Assembly (NCBI RefSeq): GCF_042648445.1
Contig: NZ_JBHRYB010000008.1
Coordinates: forward strand, 62,001 to 126,000
Reading direction: 5' to 3'
Length of the DNA stretch: 64,000 nucleotides
Source of the DNA: Bacterioplanoides pacificum
GTDB taxonomy: Bacteria; Pseudomonadota; Gammaproteobacteria; Pseudomonadales; Oceanobacteraceae
Notes under the pieces: generated by a model
Told to the model about the DNA's origin: nothing
The model's input: the letters and a program-made list of their open reading frames with translations, nothing else
Databases searched by the model: none
Made by a program: the position numbers and the translations under genes
In this document: positions 9,831 to 18,296 of the stretch, one piece after another
Position numbering within the stretch: position 1 is the stretch's first letter
How the letters are laid out: each line of letters starts with the position of its first letter

Positions 9831-10699
9831 TGTCTCCTAAAGCTATGTTAGCTGTCATCGTTATTGGTCTGGGCTTGCTGGTCGCCAGCCAGGGCCTGTA
9901 CGTGGTGAACGAAACCGAACGTGCCATTAAGCTGCAGTTTGGTGAAGTGGTGGATGCCGATATTGCCCCGGGCCTGCACTGGAAGAGCCCGCTGGTACAA
10001 ACGGTGAAACGCTTTGATGCCCGTATCCTGACGCTGGATACCAACCCGTCACGTTTTCTGACTGCCGGTAAAAAATACGTCATCGTGGATTCGTTTGCTA
10101 AGTGGCGCATTAAAAATGTACGGGCCTTCTATAAGGCGACTTCTGGTGATCGTTTCCAGGCGTCTAATCTGTTAGCCAATCTGGTGAACAAAGGCCTGCG
10201 TGATGAAATTGCCGCCCGGTCGTTACACGAAGTGGTGTCCGGGGAGCGTGATGAGCTGATGACCAAGCTGACTGCAGCACTGAATCTGGAAACTCAGGAA
10301 GATCTGGGTATCGAGGTGCTCGATGTGCGGGTTAAAGCGGTGGATCTGCCGGAAGATCTGAGTATGTCTGTGTATAACCGGATGTCGGCGGAGCGTGAGA
10401 GGGAAGCTCGCGAGCACCGTTCTCAGGGCCGTGAGGTCGCGGAAGGTACCGAAGCGGAAGCGGATCGTAAAAAGACCGTGATCGAAGCAGAAGCCTACCG
10501 TGATGCCGAACGCACCAAAGGTGAGGGCGATGCAGAAGCTGCCCGTATTTATGCTAAGGCATACAATAAAGACCCTGAGTTTTATGCCTTTACCCGTAGC
10601 CTGAAGGCGTATGAGGAAACGTTTAAACCAAACGACGTCATTATGCTGAAGCCTGACAGCGACTTCTTCCGTTATATGAAAGACGCACAGGGTAAATAA
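9830..10699 (+). CDS. hflC: HflC, FtsH protease modulator
   Basis: HflC is the partner of HflK in the FtsH-HflKC complex. The 289 residues start with one membrane helix (MLAVIVIGLGLLVASQGLYVV), followed by the SPFH domain (NETERAIKLQFGEV) and a charged helix rich in Arg and Glu. It ends with the conserved FFRYMKDA. It overlaps hflK by one base and is closed by a strong terminator, so the hflX-hflK-hflC unit ends here. Confidence 0.95.
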   Translation: MSPKAMLAVIVIGLGLLVASQGLYVVNETERAIKLQFGEVVDADIAPGLHWKSPLVQTVKRFDARILTLDTNPSRFLTAGKKYVIVDSFAKWRIKNVRAFYKATSGDRFQASNLLANLVNKGLRDEIAARSLHEVVSGERDELMTKLTAALNLETQEDLGIEVLDVRVKAVDLPEDLSMSVYNRMSAEREREAREHRSQGREVAEGTEAEADRKKTVIEAEAYRDAERTKGEGDAEAARIYAKAYNKDPEFYAFTRSLKAYEETFKPNDVIMLKPDSDFFRYMKDAQGK

Positions 10700-10717
10700 A
10701 CCTTAAGCGGGTTACCG

Positions 10718-10750
10718 AGCCGGGATAGTGCAAACTATTCCGGCTTTTTT
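10718..10750 (+). terminator. Terminator of hflKC
   Basis: AGCCGGGATAGT pairs with ACTATTCCGGCT (one G-T pair) around GCAA and is followed by six T. Confidence 0.85.
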
Positions 10751-10865
10751 ATGGCCAGCTAGAACCCGGGGTTATATCCAGTACTGGTATTCTTACTCAT
10801 TGACTTAATCGTCAGAGAATCAAATGAATTCTGAGTAAATCATGTTCATTACCGGATGGCTTTGA

Positions 10866-10902
10866 TAGAATCCTGCAACCGGGCCATACGCCCGGTTTTT
10901 TT
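10866..10902 (+). promoter_or_regulatory. Possible promoter with an immediate hairpin terminator, upstream of the DUF2065 gene
   Basis: A TAGAAT at 10866-10871 is followed six bases later by AACCGGGC-CATAC-GCCCGGTT and seven T (10877-10902), 25 bp before the DUF2065 start. The hairpin has full intrinsic-terminator form but lies at the very start of any transcript from that box. It could protect the RNA 5' end, attenuate hisZ-purA, or end a transcript from further upstream. The -35 region is poor. Confidence 0.4.
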
Positions 10903-10927
10903 GTGCGGTTTTAAAGGGTCAACAGCC

Positions 10928-11125
10928 ATGCAGGCGGACTTCTGGCGAGAAATTGCAATCGCTGTTTGCCTGGTGTTTATCCTTGAGGGGGCGTTACCGT
11001 TTCTGTACCCCGCCCGCTGGCGTCAGCTGGTACAACAGCTGTCTCAGGTGGATGACCACACGATGCGAATGACTGGCCTGTTCAGCATGTTGCTGGGGCT
11101 GGGGCTTCTCTATCTGATCAACTGA
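10928..11125 (+). CDS. DUF2065 small inner-membrane protein (YjeT-like)
   Basis: This 65-residue protein has two predicted membrane helices (EIAIAVCLVFILEGALPFLY and MTGLFSMLLGLGLLYLI) joined by the family motif PARWRQLVQQLSQ. YjeT/DUF2065 proteins sit between hflC and purA or hisZ in many Gammaproteobacteria, and their function is not established. I start at the ATG at 10928; the longer reading from 10856 runs back through the terminator hairpin and is unlikely. The hisZ start follows after 12 bp. Confidence 0.88.
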   Translation: MQADFWREIAIAVCLVFILEGALPFLYPARWRQLVQQLSQVDDHTMRMTGLFSMLLGLGLLYLIN

Positions 11126-11137
11126 TAAGGCAGAATC

Positions 11138-12304
11138 ATGATGCGCGCTGACCGTTGGCTGTTGCCGGATGGTATTGAAGAAGTGCTGCCGCCAGAGGCG
11201 CGGCAAATCGAGGTATTACGTCGGCACCTGCTCGATTTGCTCGATCATTGGGGTTACGACATGGTGATCCCGCCGGCACTGGAGTATCTGGATTCGCTGT
11301 TAACCGGCACCGGTAAAGATCTCGACCTGCGCACCTTTAAAGTAACCGACCAGCTGTCTGGCCGGATGATGGGCCTGAGTGCCGATACCACGCCGCAGGT
11401 TGCACGTATTGATGCACACAGCCTAGCGCCGGAAGGCGTCAGCCGGCTGGCGTATTGCCGTACGGTGTTTCATGCCAAAGCGCCATCGTTGCTGGCCAGC
11501 CGCACTCCGACTCAGATTGGCGCGGAGTTGTACGGTGAAGCCGGTGTGGCAGCCGATGTGGAAATCATCAGCCTGATGGTGGCGATGATCAACAAAGCCG
11601 GTATTAAACAGATTCATCTGGATCTGGGACACGTCGGTGTGTTCCGTGCACTGGCTGATAAAGCCGGCATCAGTGCCGAACAACAGGCGGAATTATTTGC
11701 CCTGCTGAAGCTCAAATGTGCCTCCGATCTGGATGCCTGGGCTGATCGTGAACTGAACGATCCCAGCCTGTGTGAAGCCTTTAAACTGCTGACCCGGTTG
11801 CAGGGCGACCGCAAGCTGCTGGACGAATCCATTGCTCGTCTGGCGCAGCTGGTTCCGGAAACCTCGGCCGAACTGCAGCATATTCAGCAGGTTACCGATC
11901 AGCTGGCAATGCGTTTCCCGCGTACGCCATTCTATTTTGATTTAACCGAGCTGCGTGGTTACGACTACCATACAGGTCTGGTGTTTGCGGCCTATGTTCC
12001 GGGTTATGGTGATGCCATTGCCCAGGGCGGTCGTTACGATGAAACCGGTGCGGTCTTTGGCCGAGCCCGCCCGGCAACCGGCTTCAGTGCCGATCTGAAA
12101 GTGCTGTCGCGCTTTGGTTCGGTCGCTGCCGATACAAAACAAACGGTTGTAGCCCCGGGTAATGATGACCCGCAGTTGTGGGCCAAAGTTCAGCAATTAC
12201 GGGAGCAGGGCTACCGTGTGCTGGTGCAACTGAACGCAGAAACGATCCCGGCGGATCAGACTCTGCAACTCCTGGATGGCCAGTGGCAACTGGTCGAAGC
12301 TTAA
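11138..12304 (+). CDS. hisZ: ATP phosphoribosyltransferase regulatory subunit HisZ
   Basis: HisZ resembles histidyl-tRNA synthetase without aminoacylation ability and activates the short form of HisG in histidine synthesis. The 388 residues show the class II-like core: LPDGIEEVLPPEARQIEVLRR, motif 2 region RLAYCRTVFHAK, and GYDYHTGLVFAAY with GGRYDETGA in the active-site region. The C-terminal anticodon-binding domain of true HisRS is absent. Two ATGs stand in tandem (11138, 11141) after AAGGCAG. Presence of HisZ implies a short HisG elsewhere. Confidence 0.93.
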   Translation: MMRADRWLLPDGIEEVLPPEARQIEVLRRHLLDLLDHWGYDMVIPPALEYLDSLLTGTGKDLDLRTFKVTDQLSGRMMGLSADTTPQVARIDAHSLAPEGVSRLAYCRTVFHAKAPSLLASRTPTQIGAELYGEAGVAADVEIISLMVAMINKAGIKQIHLDLGHVGVFRALADKAGISAEQQAELFALLKLKCASDLDAWADRELNDPSLCEAFKLLTRLQGDRKLLDESIARLAQLVPETSAELQHIQQVTDQLAMRFPRTPFYFDLTELRGYDYHTGLVFAAYVPGYGDAIAQGGRYDETGAVFGRARPATGFSADLKVLSRFGSVAADTKQTVVAPGNDDPQLWAKVQQLREQGYRVLVQLNAETIPADQTLQLLDGQWQLVEA

Positions 12305-12347
12305 TGGTTGGTTCTGAACTGACCCGCATAGAGTGATTGATACCGAG

Positions 12348-13640
12348 ATGGGCAAAAGCGTTGTTGTTCTGGGCACCCAGTGGGGTGACGAAGGTAAAGG
12401 TAAAATTGTTGACCTGCTGACGGAAAAAGCCGCCGCGGTTGTACGGTTTCAGGGTGGCCACAATGCTGGTCATACACTGGTGATTGACGGTGAAAAAACC
12501 GCCCTGCACCTGATTCCTTCCGGCATTCTGCGTGATGGTGTGCAGTGTGTGATTGGTAACGGTGTGGTACTGGCTCCGGATGCGCTGCTGAAAGAAATGC
12601 GCGCTCTGGAGGACCGTGGAGTACCGGTAAAAGAGCGTCTGCGCATTTCCCATGCCTGTCCGCTGATTCTGCCGTATCACGTGGCACTGGATCAGGCACG
12701 TGAAATCAAACGCGGTAATGCCAAAATCGGTACCACCGGTCGTGGTATTGGCCCGGCGTATGAAGATAAGGTTTCCCGTCGTGGTCTGCGTGTTGACGAT
12801 ATGTACCAGCCGGAGTTTGCCGACAAACTGAAAGAAGTGATGGAATACCATAACTTCTCACTGAAAAATTATTATGGTGTCGATGAAGTCGACTACCAGG
12901 AAACCCTGGCCGCTTGTAACGAGTGGGCTGCGGCGATCAAAGATATCGTGGTCGACGCCGTCGACCTGGTACACACCGTGCGCGAAAACGGTGGCGATAT
13001 TATGTTTGAAGGTGCGCAGGGCACTTTGCTGGATATCGATCACGGAACATACCCATACGTAACATCGTCGAACACCACCGCCGGTGGTGTGGCAACGGGT
13101 TCCGGTGTGGGTCCGTTGTATCTGGATCAGATTCTGGGGATTACCAAAGCGTACACCACCCGTGTGGGTTCTGGCCCGTTCCCGACCGAGCTGTTTGACG
13201 AGGTTGGTAAACACCTGGCTGATGTGGGTAAAGAAAAAGGCACCACGACTGGCCGTGACCGTCGTTGTGGCTGGTTTGATGCCATGCTGGTGAAACATGC
13301 TATCCGGGTTAACTCGATCAACACCATTTGTCTGACCAAGCTGGACGTGCTGGACGGCCTGGAAACCATTAAGGTGTGTGTGGGTTACGAAGATGAAAAT
13401 GGCAATGCTCTGAAAGTGCCTGCTTCGGCTGACCAGTTTGAGAAAGTAACACCGGTTTATAAAGAGCTGCCGGGCTGGACTGAATCAACCTTCGGTGCGA
13501 AGAGCATTGATGATCTGCCGGAAAATGCCCGCGCTTACATTCGTTTTGTTGAACAGGCCATTGGTGCTCCGATTGATATCATTTCTACCGGCCCGGACCG
13601 GGTCGAGACGATTGTTCTGCGCCACAGCTTTGAGCTGTAA
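12348..13640 (+). CDS. purA: Adenylosuccinate synthetase
   Basis: PurA joins IMP and aspartate with GTP to give adenylosuccinate, the first committed step to AMP. The start at 12348 gives the canonical N-terminus MGKSVVVLGTQWGDEGKGK, which contains the nucleotide loop. An in-frame GTG at 12333 would add five non-conserved residues. Other family motifs are FQGGHNAGHT, GTTGRGIGPAYEDK and TTGRDRRCGWFD. The 430-residue length is standard. Two hairpins follow the gene. Confidence 0.97.
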   Translation: MGKSVVVLGTQWGDEGKGKIVDLLTEKAAAVVRFQGGHNAGHTLVIDGEKTALHLIPSGILRDGVQCVIGNGVVLAPDALLKEMRALEDRGVPVKERLRISHACPLILPYHVALDQAREIKRGNAKIGTTGRGIGPAYEDKVSRRGLRVDDMYQPEFADKLKEVMEYHNFSLKNYYGVDEVDYQETLAACNEWAAAIKDIVVDAVDLVHTVRENGGDIMFEGAQGTLLDIDHGTYPYVTSSNTTAGGVATGSGVGPLYLDQILGITKAYTTRVGSGPFPTELFDEVGKHLADVGKEKGTTTGRDRRCGWFDAMLVKHAIRVNSINTICLTKLDVLDGLETIKVCVGYEDENGNALKVPASADQFEKVTPVYKELPGWTESTFGAKSIDDLPENARAYIRFVEQAIGAPIDIISTGPDRVETIVLRHSFEL

Positions 13641-13644
13641 CAGC

Positions 13645-13704
13645 AAGGAACGATCTTAGTGACGTTCCTTCCGACATTAAAAAGCCGCCTGTTGGCGGTT
13701 TTTT
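13645..13704 (+). terminator. Hairpin plus intrinsic terminator after purA
   Basis: An 8-bp perfect stem (AAGGAACG / CGTTCCTT, 10-base loop, 13645-13670) is followed by a classical terminator AAAAAGCCGCC-TGTT-GGCGGTTTTTT at 13679-13704. The second can work on both strands. Confidence 0.88.
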
Positions 13705-13731
13705 CATATCTGAATTCTGCAACCGAGTGTT

Positions 13732-14460
13732 ATGTCTGACATGTCATCGCCCAATAACGCCCGTACCGATTCCCGAACCGTAGAAACCAATCAGCAAGGT
13801 TTGCATGAGCGGCTTGAGGCAATTGTGGCCAAACACCTGGCGGGCCCGTTCCGTAAGCCTTATCACGATGCCACACTGGAGGCCTTTTACCGGGTAAAAG
13901 CGGCATGGCAGGCTGATGGCCGGCCACTGATTCTCGATTCCTGCTGTGGTGTCGGAGAAAGCACAGTGAATCTGGCGGAACGTCATCCGGATGGCTTTGT
14001 TGTCGGGCTGGATAAATCCGGTTGCCGCATTGATAAACACGACAGTTATCGTCGTGAGGCCGATAATTATCTGTTAGCACGGGTCGACTTAAACGACTTC
14101 TGGCGCTTAGCGGTCGCCGATGGCTGGCGTCCGGCTTACCATTATATTCTGTACCCGAACCCCTGGCCGAAGGCGACTCATATCAAGCGTCGCTGGCACG
14201 GCGCGGCGGTGTTTCCGTATTTGCTGATGTTGGGGGGACAGTTGCAACTGCGCTCTAATTTTCCGTTGTATTTGCAGGAATTTCAGCAGGCGCTGGCGGT
14301 GGCGGGTCTGCAGGCAGAATATTCACCACTGAACTTTGATGGCCGGGACATGACGCCGTTTGAGCGCAAGTACCGCCTCAGCGGTCAACCGTTATTCCGG
14401 CTGGATGCGGATCTGAATGGTTTCAGCCTGCCCTGGCAGGCCGGGCTGCAGTTGCCCTGA
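13732..14460 (+). CDS. TrmB-like SAM-dependent methyltransferase
   Basis: The 242 residues form a class I methyltransferase. The SAM motif LILDSCCGVGESTVNLAERHPD is followed by VGLDKS, and YILYPNPWPKATHIKRRW matches the PDPWxKxRHxKRR signature of TrmB, which makes m7G46 in tRNA. It differs from canonical TrmB: Asn replaces the first Asp of PDPW, the N-terminus is unusual, and the C-terminal T-x-(D/E) region is not obvious. It may be the tRNA enzyme or a paralogue with another substrate. The start is the first ATG (13732), just past the purA terminator. Confidence 0.75.
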   Translation: MSDMSSPNNARTDSRTVETNQQGLHERLEAIVAKHLAGPFRKPYHDATLEAFYRVKAAWQADGRPLILDSCCGVGESTVNLAERHPDGFVVGLDKSGCRIDKHDSYRREADNYLLARVDLNDFWRLAVADGWRPAYHYILYPNPWPKATHIKRRWHGAAVFPYLLMLGGQLQLRSNFPLYLQEFQQALAVAGLQAEYSPLNFDGRDMTPFERKYRLSGQPLFRLDADLNGFSLPWQAGLQLP

Positions 14461-14475
14461 GTTACCAGAGACTGA

Positions 14476-14631
14476 TCACTGATTGCTAACCACACGGCTC
14501 GATTGGCTGTTGGATTGAGGTGACGCTGTTACCTGAACCGCTGAGTTTAACTTAGCGTTTTGCTTCAGGTTGTTTCTGAGTTGCTGGCGGGTGTACTGCT
14601 GAACTTCCAGTAGATTTTCGTAATATGCCAT
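14476..14631 (-). CDS. Small hypothetical protein, 51 residues
   Basis: An ATG at 14631 has a well placed TGAGG 7 bases upstream and opens a 51-codon frame. The product starts MAYYENLLEVQQYTRQQLRNN and is rich in Gln, Asn and Ser, soluble, probably helical in the first half and disordered after. It lies alone on the minus strand between two plus-strand genes. I do not recognise a family. The ribosome site and isolated position argue for a gene; the short length argues for caution. Confidence 0.45.
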   Translation of the reverse strand: MAYYENLLEVQQYTRQQLRNNLKQNAKLNSAVQVTASPQSNSQSSRVVSNQ

Positions 14632-14758
14632 TGTTAAACCTCACTGAGCCTGTGATTGGAGCGGTTTTTCCATAAAACCCGGGCCAGTGTAATGGCCCTG
14701 CCTGAACCAAGTCTGAATGGTAATTTCAGTCGGGGTTCATTTAAATCGGTTACCATAA

Positions 14759-15280
14759 GTGCATCTTGGTTTTGAGCAAATACTTGTGTGGTACCGGATT
14801 AATCAACTGTTTTCTGTATTAGCACTGTGTCGCTGCCCTGGCGTGTTCGGGCTGGTGCTGCTGGCCAGTGTATGTTGCCAGGCAGAGGACAACAACAGCT
14901 GGGTCGAGGAAAAAATTAATCCCTCAACCGAATGGCTGGAAGAAACCGTGAATCCGGTGACCCGCTGGATGGAGCGGCGTATTCACACCCCGGTGCAACC
15001 GCAGCCGGTGCTGGATGATGTGCCTGTGCCCGGTCAGATTCCTGCTGAACTGATAGCCCCGCAAGAAGCTGCCCGGCTGTTATTGTTGTTATTTTCCGGC
15101 GATGTATTACAAATCCGTTTATTAGCAACCCAGCCCAACGCCTACAGTATCAAGCTGCTATCGGACAGCGGCACAATTTCAACTTTTTATATGGATGCCC
15201 GCGACGGCACCTTACTGGAACAGCTTCCACCGCTGGAAGCCATGCCTGAGGATAGCTCTGATGAAAATTCTGATCGTTGA
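14759..15280 (+). CDS. PepSY-like exported protein next to a two-component system
   Basis: The protein has a hydrophobic export segment (GVFGLVLLASVCCQA), a tryptophan-rich region with near-repeats (WLEETVNPVTRWME), and a C-terminal segment resembling a PepSY module (LQIRLLATQPNAYSIKLLS, then YMDARDGTLLE). Small PepSY proteins often sit beside PhoPQ-type systems and may sense signals or inhibit the kinase. The start is uncertain: a GTG at 14759 gives 173 residues, and a GTG at 14786 is equally weak. The 3' end overlaps the response regulator by 20 bp, so the three genes probably form one operon. Confidence 0.65.
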   Translation: MHLGFEQILVWYRINQLFSVLALCRCPGVFGLVLLASVCCQAEDNNSWVEEKINPSTEWLEETVNPVTRWMERRIHTPVQPQPVLDDVPVPGQIPAELIAPQEAARLLLLLFSGDVLQIRLLATQPNAYSIKLLSDSGTISTFYMDARDGTLLEQLPPLEAMPEDSSDENSDR

Positions 15281-15932
15281 AGATGACCAGCAGCTGCGGC
15301 AGCAGATTGCTCAGCAGCTGGAACAGCTGGGTTTCAGTTGTCAGCAGGCCGCTGATGGGATGGAGGGCTATTTTCATGCCAGTGAATATCCGTTTGACCT
15401 GGCTGTGATTGATCTGGGGTTGCCACGGATTGACGGCATTGAGCTGATTAAACGTTTACGTACAGACGGCTGTTGTTTTCCGGTATTAATTCTGACCGCC
15501 CGGGACGGCTGGAAATCCCGGGTCGAAGGGCTGGATGCCGGTGCCGATGATTATATGGAAAAACCGTTTCATATTGAGGAGCTGGCCGCCCGCTGCCGGG
15601 CGTTATTGCGCCGTGCTACCGGTAATAGCAATGTGCTGCAGGCCGGGCCGCTGGCGCTGGAACTGAATACCCAGCGGGTGACGCTGGACGGTAATGAAAT
15701 GGATCTGACGGCGTTTGAATATAAGATTCTGGAATACATGTTACGTCGTCAGGGAGAGGTGATTTCGAAAACGGTATTAACCGATTACCTCTACGATCAG
15801 GATTTTGAACGCGACAGTAATGTGATCGAAGTGCTGATTGGCCGGTTGCGTAAAAAACTGGCGGTGTGCCAGGAGTTTGCTCCTATTGTTACCCTGCGTG
15901 GACGGGGTTATCAGTTTCAGAAGCAGGGATAA
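15261..15932 (+). CDS. OmpR/PhoP-family response regulator
   Basis: The 223 residues hold a receiver domain (MKILIVEDDQQ; phosphoacceptor Asp in LAVIDLGLPRIDG; LTARDGW; the conserved Lys in YMEKPF) and a winged-helix DNA-binding domain ending VRGRGYQF-like (TLRGRGYQFQ). It should be phosphorylated by the kinase encoded next. I use the ATG at 15261, where the family N-terminus begins; a longer reading from 15195 covers the upstream gene. The closest known pattern is PhoP/QseB, but the signal cannot be told from the sequence. Confidence 0.92.
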   Translation: MKILIVEDDQQLRQQIAQQLEQLGFSCQQAADGMEGYFHASEYPFDLAVIDLGLPRIDGIELIKRLRTDGCCFPVLILTARDGWKSRVEGLDAGADDYMEKPFHIEELAARCRALLRRATGNSNVLQAGPLALELNTQRVTLDGNEMDLTAFEYKILEYMLRRQGEVISKTVLTDYLYDQDFERDSNVIEVLIGRLRKKLAVCQEFAPIVTLRGRGYQFQKQG

Positions 15933-15940
15933 CTGAGCGG

Positions 15941-17296
15941 ATGCTGAATTCCCTGATCGGGCGACTGATGACGTTTTCGACGCTGGCATTATTGCTGCTC
16001 ACCAGTGGTCTGGGACTGCTGCTGGAGCGGTCGTTTTACGCGTCGCAGTTACGGGGAATGCAGCAGCATCTGAAGTTGCACAGTTATTCGATTTTATCGC
16101 TGGCTGAGTTTCAGCATAACCAGTTATATCTGCCGGTTTTTATGCAGGAGCGGCGGTTTAATCAGCCGGGCTCCGGCTTATATGCGCAGGTGATTGACCA
16201 GCAGTTTAATGTGCACTGGTCGTCGTTGTCGGCGCGTCAGTTACCGGTATCGGATATCAGCTGGGCCAGACAGGGGGAGTGGTTATATTCCACCGTACAA
16301 CGCGGCGATGATTTATTTTTATTGGCACGTTTTGGTGTCAGCTGGTCCCAGGCTGGTAAACCCGGGCCGGTATTTAATGTGTTGTTGATGGATAGTCTCG
16401 CCGGGGTGCAGCAACAGGTTGCTGAATACCGTAAGACGTTGATAGGGTTGTTAGTTGGTCTGGCAGTATTTATCTTATTGGTGCAATATCTGATACTGCG
16501 CTGGGGGTTAAGGCCGTTACGCCAGGTCAGTAATGAGTTAGGCAAAGTCCAGCACGGTGAACAGGCTGAGCTGGATGGTGACTATCCCAGAGAATTGCAG
16601 CCGCTGACGTCAAACCTGAACCATTTGTTGCTTTCAGAGCGCAGTCAGCGTGAGCGTTATCGTAATACCATGGCTGACTTATCTCACAGCCTGAAAACCC
16701 CGCTGGCGGTGATGACGGGTATTGTGCGTGCCGGGCAGCAGCAACAGAATACCGCAGAGCTGAATGAACTGAGTTACCAGCTGGATAAAATGGCGTCGAC
16801 CATTGCTTATCAGCTGAAACGTTCGGCCAGTCAGTCATCGCAGGTGAGTATTCAGCGTTTACCTGTGTTGCCATTATTGCAGTCGGTGTGTTCCGCGATG
16901 GATAAAGTGTATGCCCATAAGGCCATGCAGATTCATCTGGATGTGGATGACAGTACCGAATTTCGCGGTGATGAAAATGATCTGCTGGAAGTAATCGGGA
17001 ACCTGATTGATAACGCCTGCAAATACGGCCGCAGCACGGTTGAAATTGCAGCGTACAATGATAGCGGCGGATTTATTCTGAACGTTTGTGATGATGGTCC
17101 GGGAATTCCGGCAGAAAAAATAGACACGGTATTACAACGCGGTCAGCGGCTGGATACGGTGGAAGCAGGCCAGGGGCTGGGCCTGGCATTAGTAAAAGAA
17201 ATAACCGATGTCTATCGGGCAGAATTAATGATTGAACAATCACCACTTGGAGGAGCCTGCTTCCGGATTGAATTTCCGTTCTCAGTCAGCAGGTAG
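15941..17296 (+). CDS. Sensor histidine kinase, PhoQ-like
   Basis: This 451-residue membrane kinase has a first helix (TFSTLALLLLTSGLGLLL), a periplasmic sensor region of about 140 residues, a second helix (LIGLLVGLAVFILLVQYLIL), a HAMP-like linker and a HisKA site LSHSLKTPLAVM. The HATPase domain shows N box NLIDNACKYG, G1 DDGPGIP and G2 GLGLALVKEI. The LSHSLKTPLA variant of the H box is typical of PhoQ relatives. The ATG at 15941 lies 8 bp past the regulator stop; earlier starts overlap that gene. Confidence 0.92.
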   Translation: MLNSLIGRLMTFSTLALLLLTSGLGLLLERSFYASQLRGMQQHLKLHSYSILSLAEFQHNQLYLPVFMQERRFNQPGSGLYAQVIDQQFNVHWSSLSARQLPVSDISWARQGEWLYSTVQRGDDLFLLARFGVSWSQAGKPGPVFNVLLMDSLAGVQQQVAEYRKTLIGLLVGLAVFILLVQYLILRWGLRPLRQVSNELGKVQHGEQAELDGDYPRELQPLTSNLNHLLLSERSQRERYRNTMADLSHSLKTPLAVMTGIVRAGQQQQNTAELNELSYQLDKMASTIAYQLKRSASQSSQVSIQRLPVLPLLQSVCSAMDKVYAHKAMQIHLDVDDSTEFRGDENDLLEVIGNLIDNACKYGRSTVEIAAYNDSGGFILNVCDDGPGIPAEKIDTVLQRGQRLDTVEAGQGLGLALVKEITDVYRAELMIEQSPLGGACFRIEFPFSVSR

Positions 17297-17302
17297 AGGT
17301 TT

Positions 17303-17614
17303 ATGGCTAAAACAATAATCAGGCTTACGGCGGGGACTGCGTTGCTGATCTGTGTGACGGCCTGCTCCAGCGTTACAATTCGCCCCTACGGCGGTGAAAA
17401 AGATACTTCCCGGGCAACCTACCAGAGCAGTAAAGATTATTATTGGTGGGGACTAAAAAATGATTACACCATTAATACCAGCGAGATCTGTGGTAAACGC
17501 CGGGTGATGCAAATGCAGTCGGTCAGCACGTTATCAGACTGGTTGCTGCAAACGGTGACGATCGGAATTTATTTCCCGCGAACGGCCAAAGTCTGGTGTG
17601 AGGAAAAAGAATGA
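17303..17614 (+). CDS. Small Bor-like lipoprotein
   Basis: The 103 residues carry a lipoprotein signal with lipobox VTAC near residue 20. The mature part ends with a pattern resembling phage-lambda Bor/Iss proteins: SEICGKRRVMQMQ, then DWLLQTVTIGIYFPRTAKVWC. Bor is an outer-membrane lipoprotein tied to serum resistance in E. coli; a PhoPQ-linked role is only suggested by position. It starts 6 bp after the kinase gene and overlaps the next gene by ATGA, so it belongs to the same operon. Confidence 0.65.
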   Translation: MAKTIIRLTAGTALLICVTACSSVTIRPYGGEKDTSRATYQSSKDYYWWGLKNDYTINTSEICGKRRVMQMQSVSTLSDWLLQTVTIGIYFPRTAKVWCEEKE

Positions 17615-17940
17615 AACTGCTGTTCACAAGCCTGGCCGTGCTGCTGCTCAGTGGCTGTGCGACAATGACCTTTACTCAGGATATTGAGCGGCCGCTGCAG
17701 GAGGAAAAAATCCAGCATTGGCATAACACGGTATTAAACGGCATGATCGAAGTCAGTGAGCCAGCGAATCTGTATCAGGACTGCCGGGGAAAACCGTGGC
17801 AAGCAGCCGAGGTGGAATTCCGGCTGAAAAATGGTGTGGTGGGTGGTATCGCCAATGCAGCAATTGAGGCGGTGTTATTTTCCACCACACTGCTGGCTTT
17901 TTATTCCCCCTGGAACGTCGAAATTCAGTGCAGCCGATAA
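17611..17940 (+). CDS. Small lipoprotein of unknown function
   Basis: The 109 residues start MKLLFTSLAVLLLSGCATM, with a clear lipobox LSGC at the signal-peptide end. The body contains a Cys (YQDCRG), a Gly/Ala-rich segment (GVVGGIANAAIEAVLF) and a final Cys (IQCSR), so a disulfide is possible. It overlaps the preceding lipoprotein gene by four bases and is the last gene of the two-component operon. No family is recognised. Confidence 0.7.
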   Translation: MKLLFTSLAVLLLSGCATMTFTQDIERPLQEEKIQHWHNTVLNGMIEVSEPANLYQDCRGKPWQAAEVEFRLKNGVVGGIANAAIEAVLFSTTLLAFYSPWNVEIQCSR

Positions 17941-18012
17941 CCCGGGAAGCACTGGTAATCACATTATCGGCATAATATAAATAATGCTGTCAGCCCACAG
18001 CAGCTTTCCACT

Positions 18013-18129
18013 TCACGTTAGGCATCTCAGGCTGCTGAGATGCTCTTCGGTCAGAAAAGCCAGATAACTGTTCAGCTGACCTTTGGCGTCAAACAGTGAA
18101 TAACCTGCGCTTACAATCAGAACGTTCAT
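18013..18129 (-). pseudogene. N-terminal remnant of an MdaB-like NAD(P)H quinone reductase
   Basis: A 38-codon frame from an ATG at 18129 encodes MNVLIVSAGYSLFDAKGQLN followed by a helix-like segment, then stops. It resembles the first 35 residues of flavodoxin-fold MdaB/YwrO-type quinone reductases (N-terminal strand, then the S-K-G-x-L-N segment). The rest of the gene is absent. The match is from memory over a short stretch. Confidence 0.4.
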
Positions 18130-18266
18130 CACCTGTCAGATACGTTGCATAATCTGGTTTAACGGTAAGCGTGATTTTACCAGGCGGGCATTGTGTGGAA
18201 ATTAATTACCTCGTAGAGCGCTACAACGACAATGCCTACACTCAGCACAACCGTAACCTGCCGGAT

Positions 18267-18296
18267 AAAAAATGCCTGAATACTCAGGCATTTTTT
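18267..18296. terminator. Bidirectional terminator
   Basis: AAAAAATGCCTGA pairs perfectly with TCAGGCATTTTTT across a 4-base loop. On the minus strand it lies 20 bp past the alkene reductase stop and is probably its terminator. Confidence 0.85.

Noticed and set aside
12084..12851. 255-codon minus-strand frame across hisZ and purA
   Set aside because: Antisense shadow covering two conserved genes.
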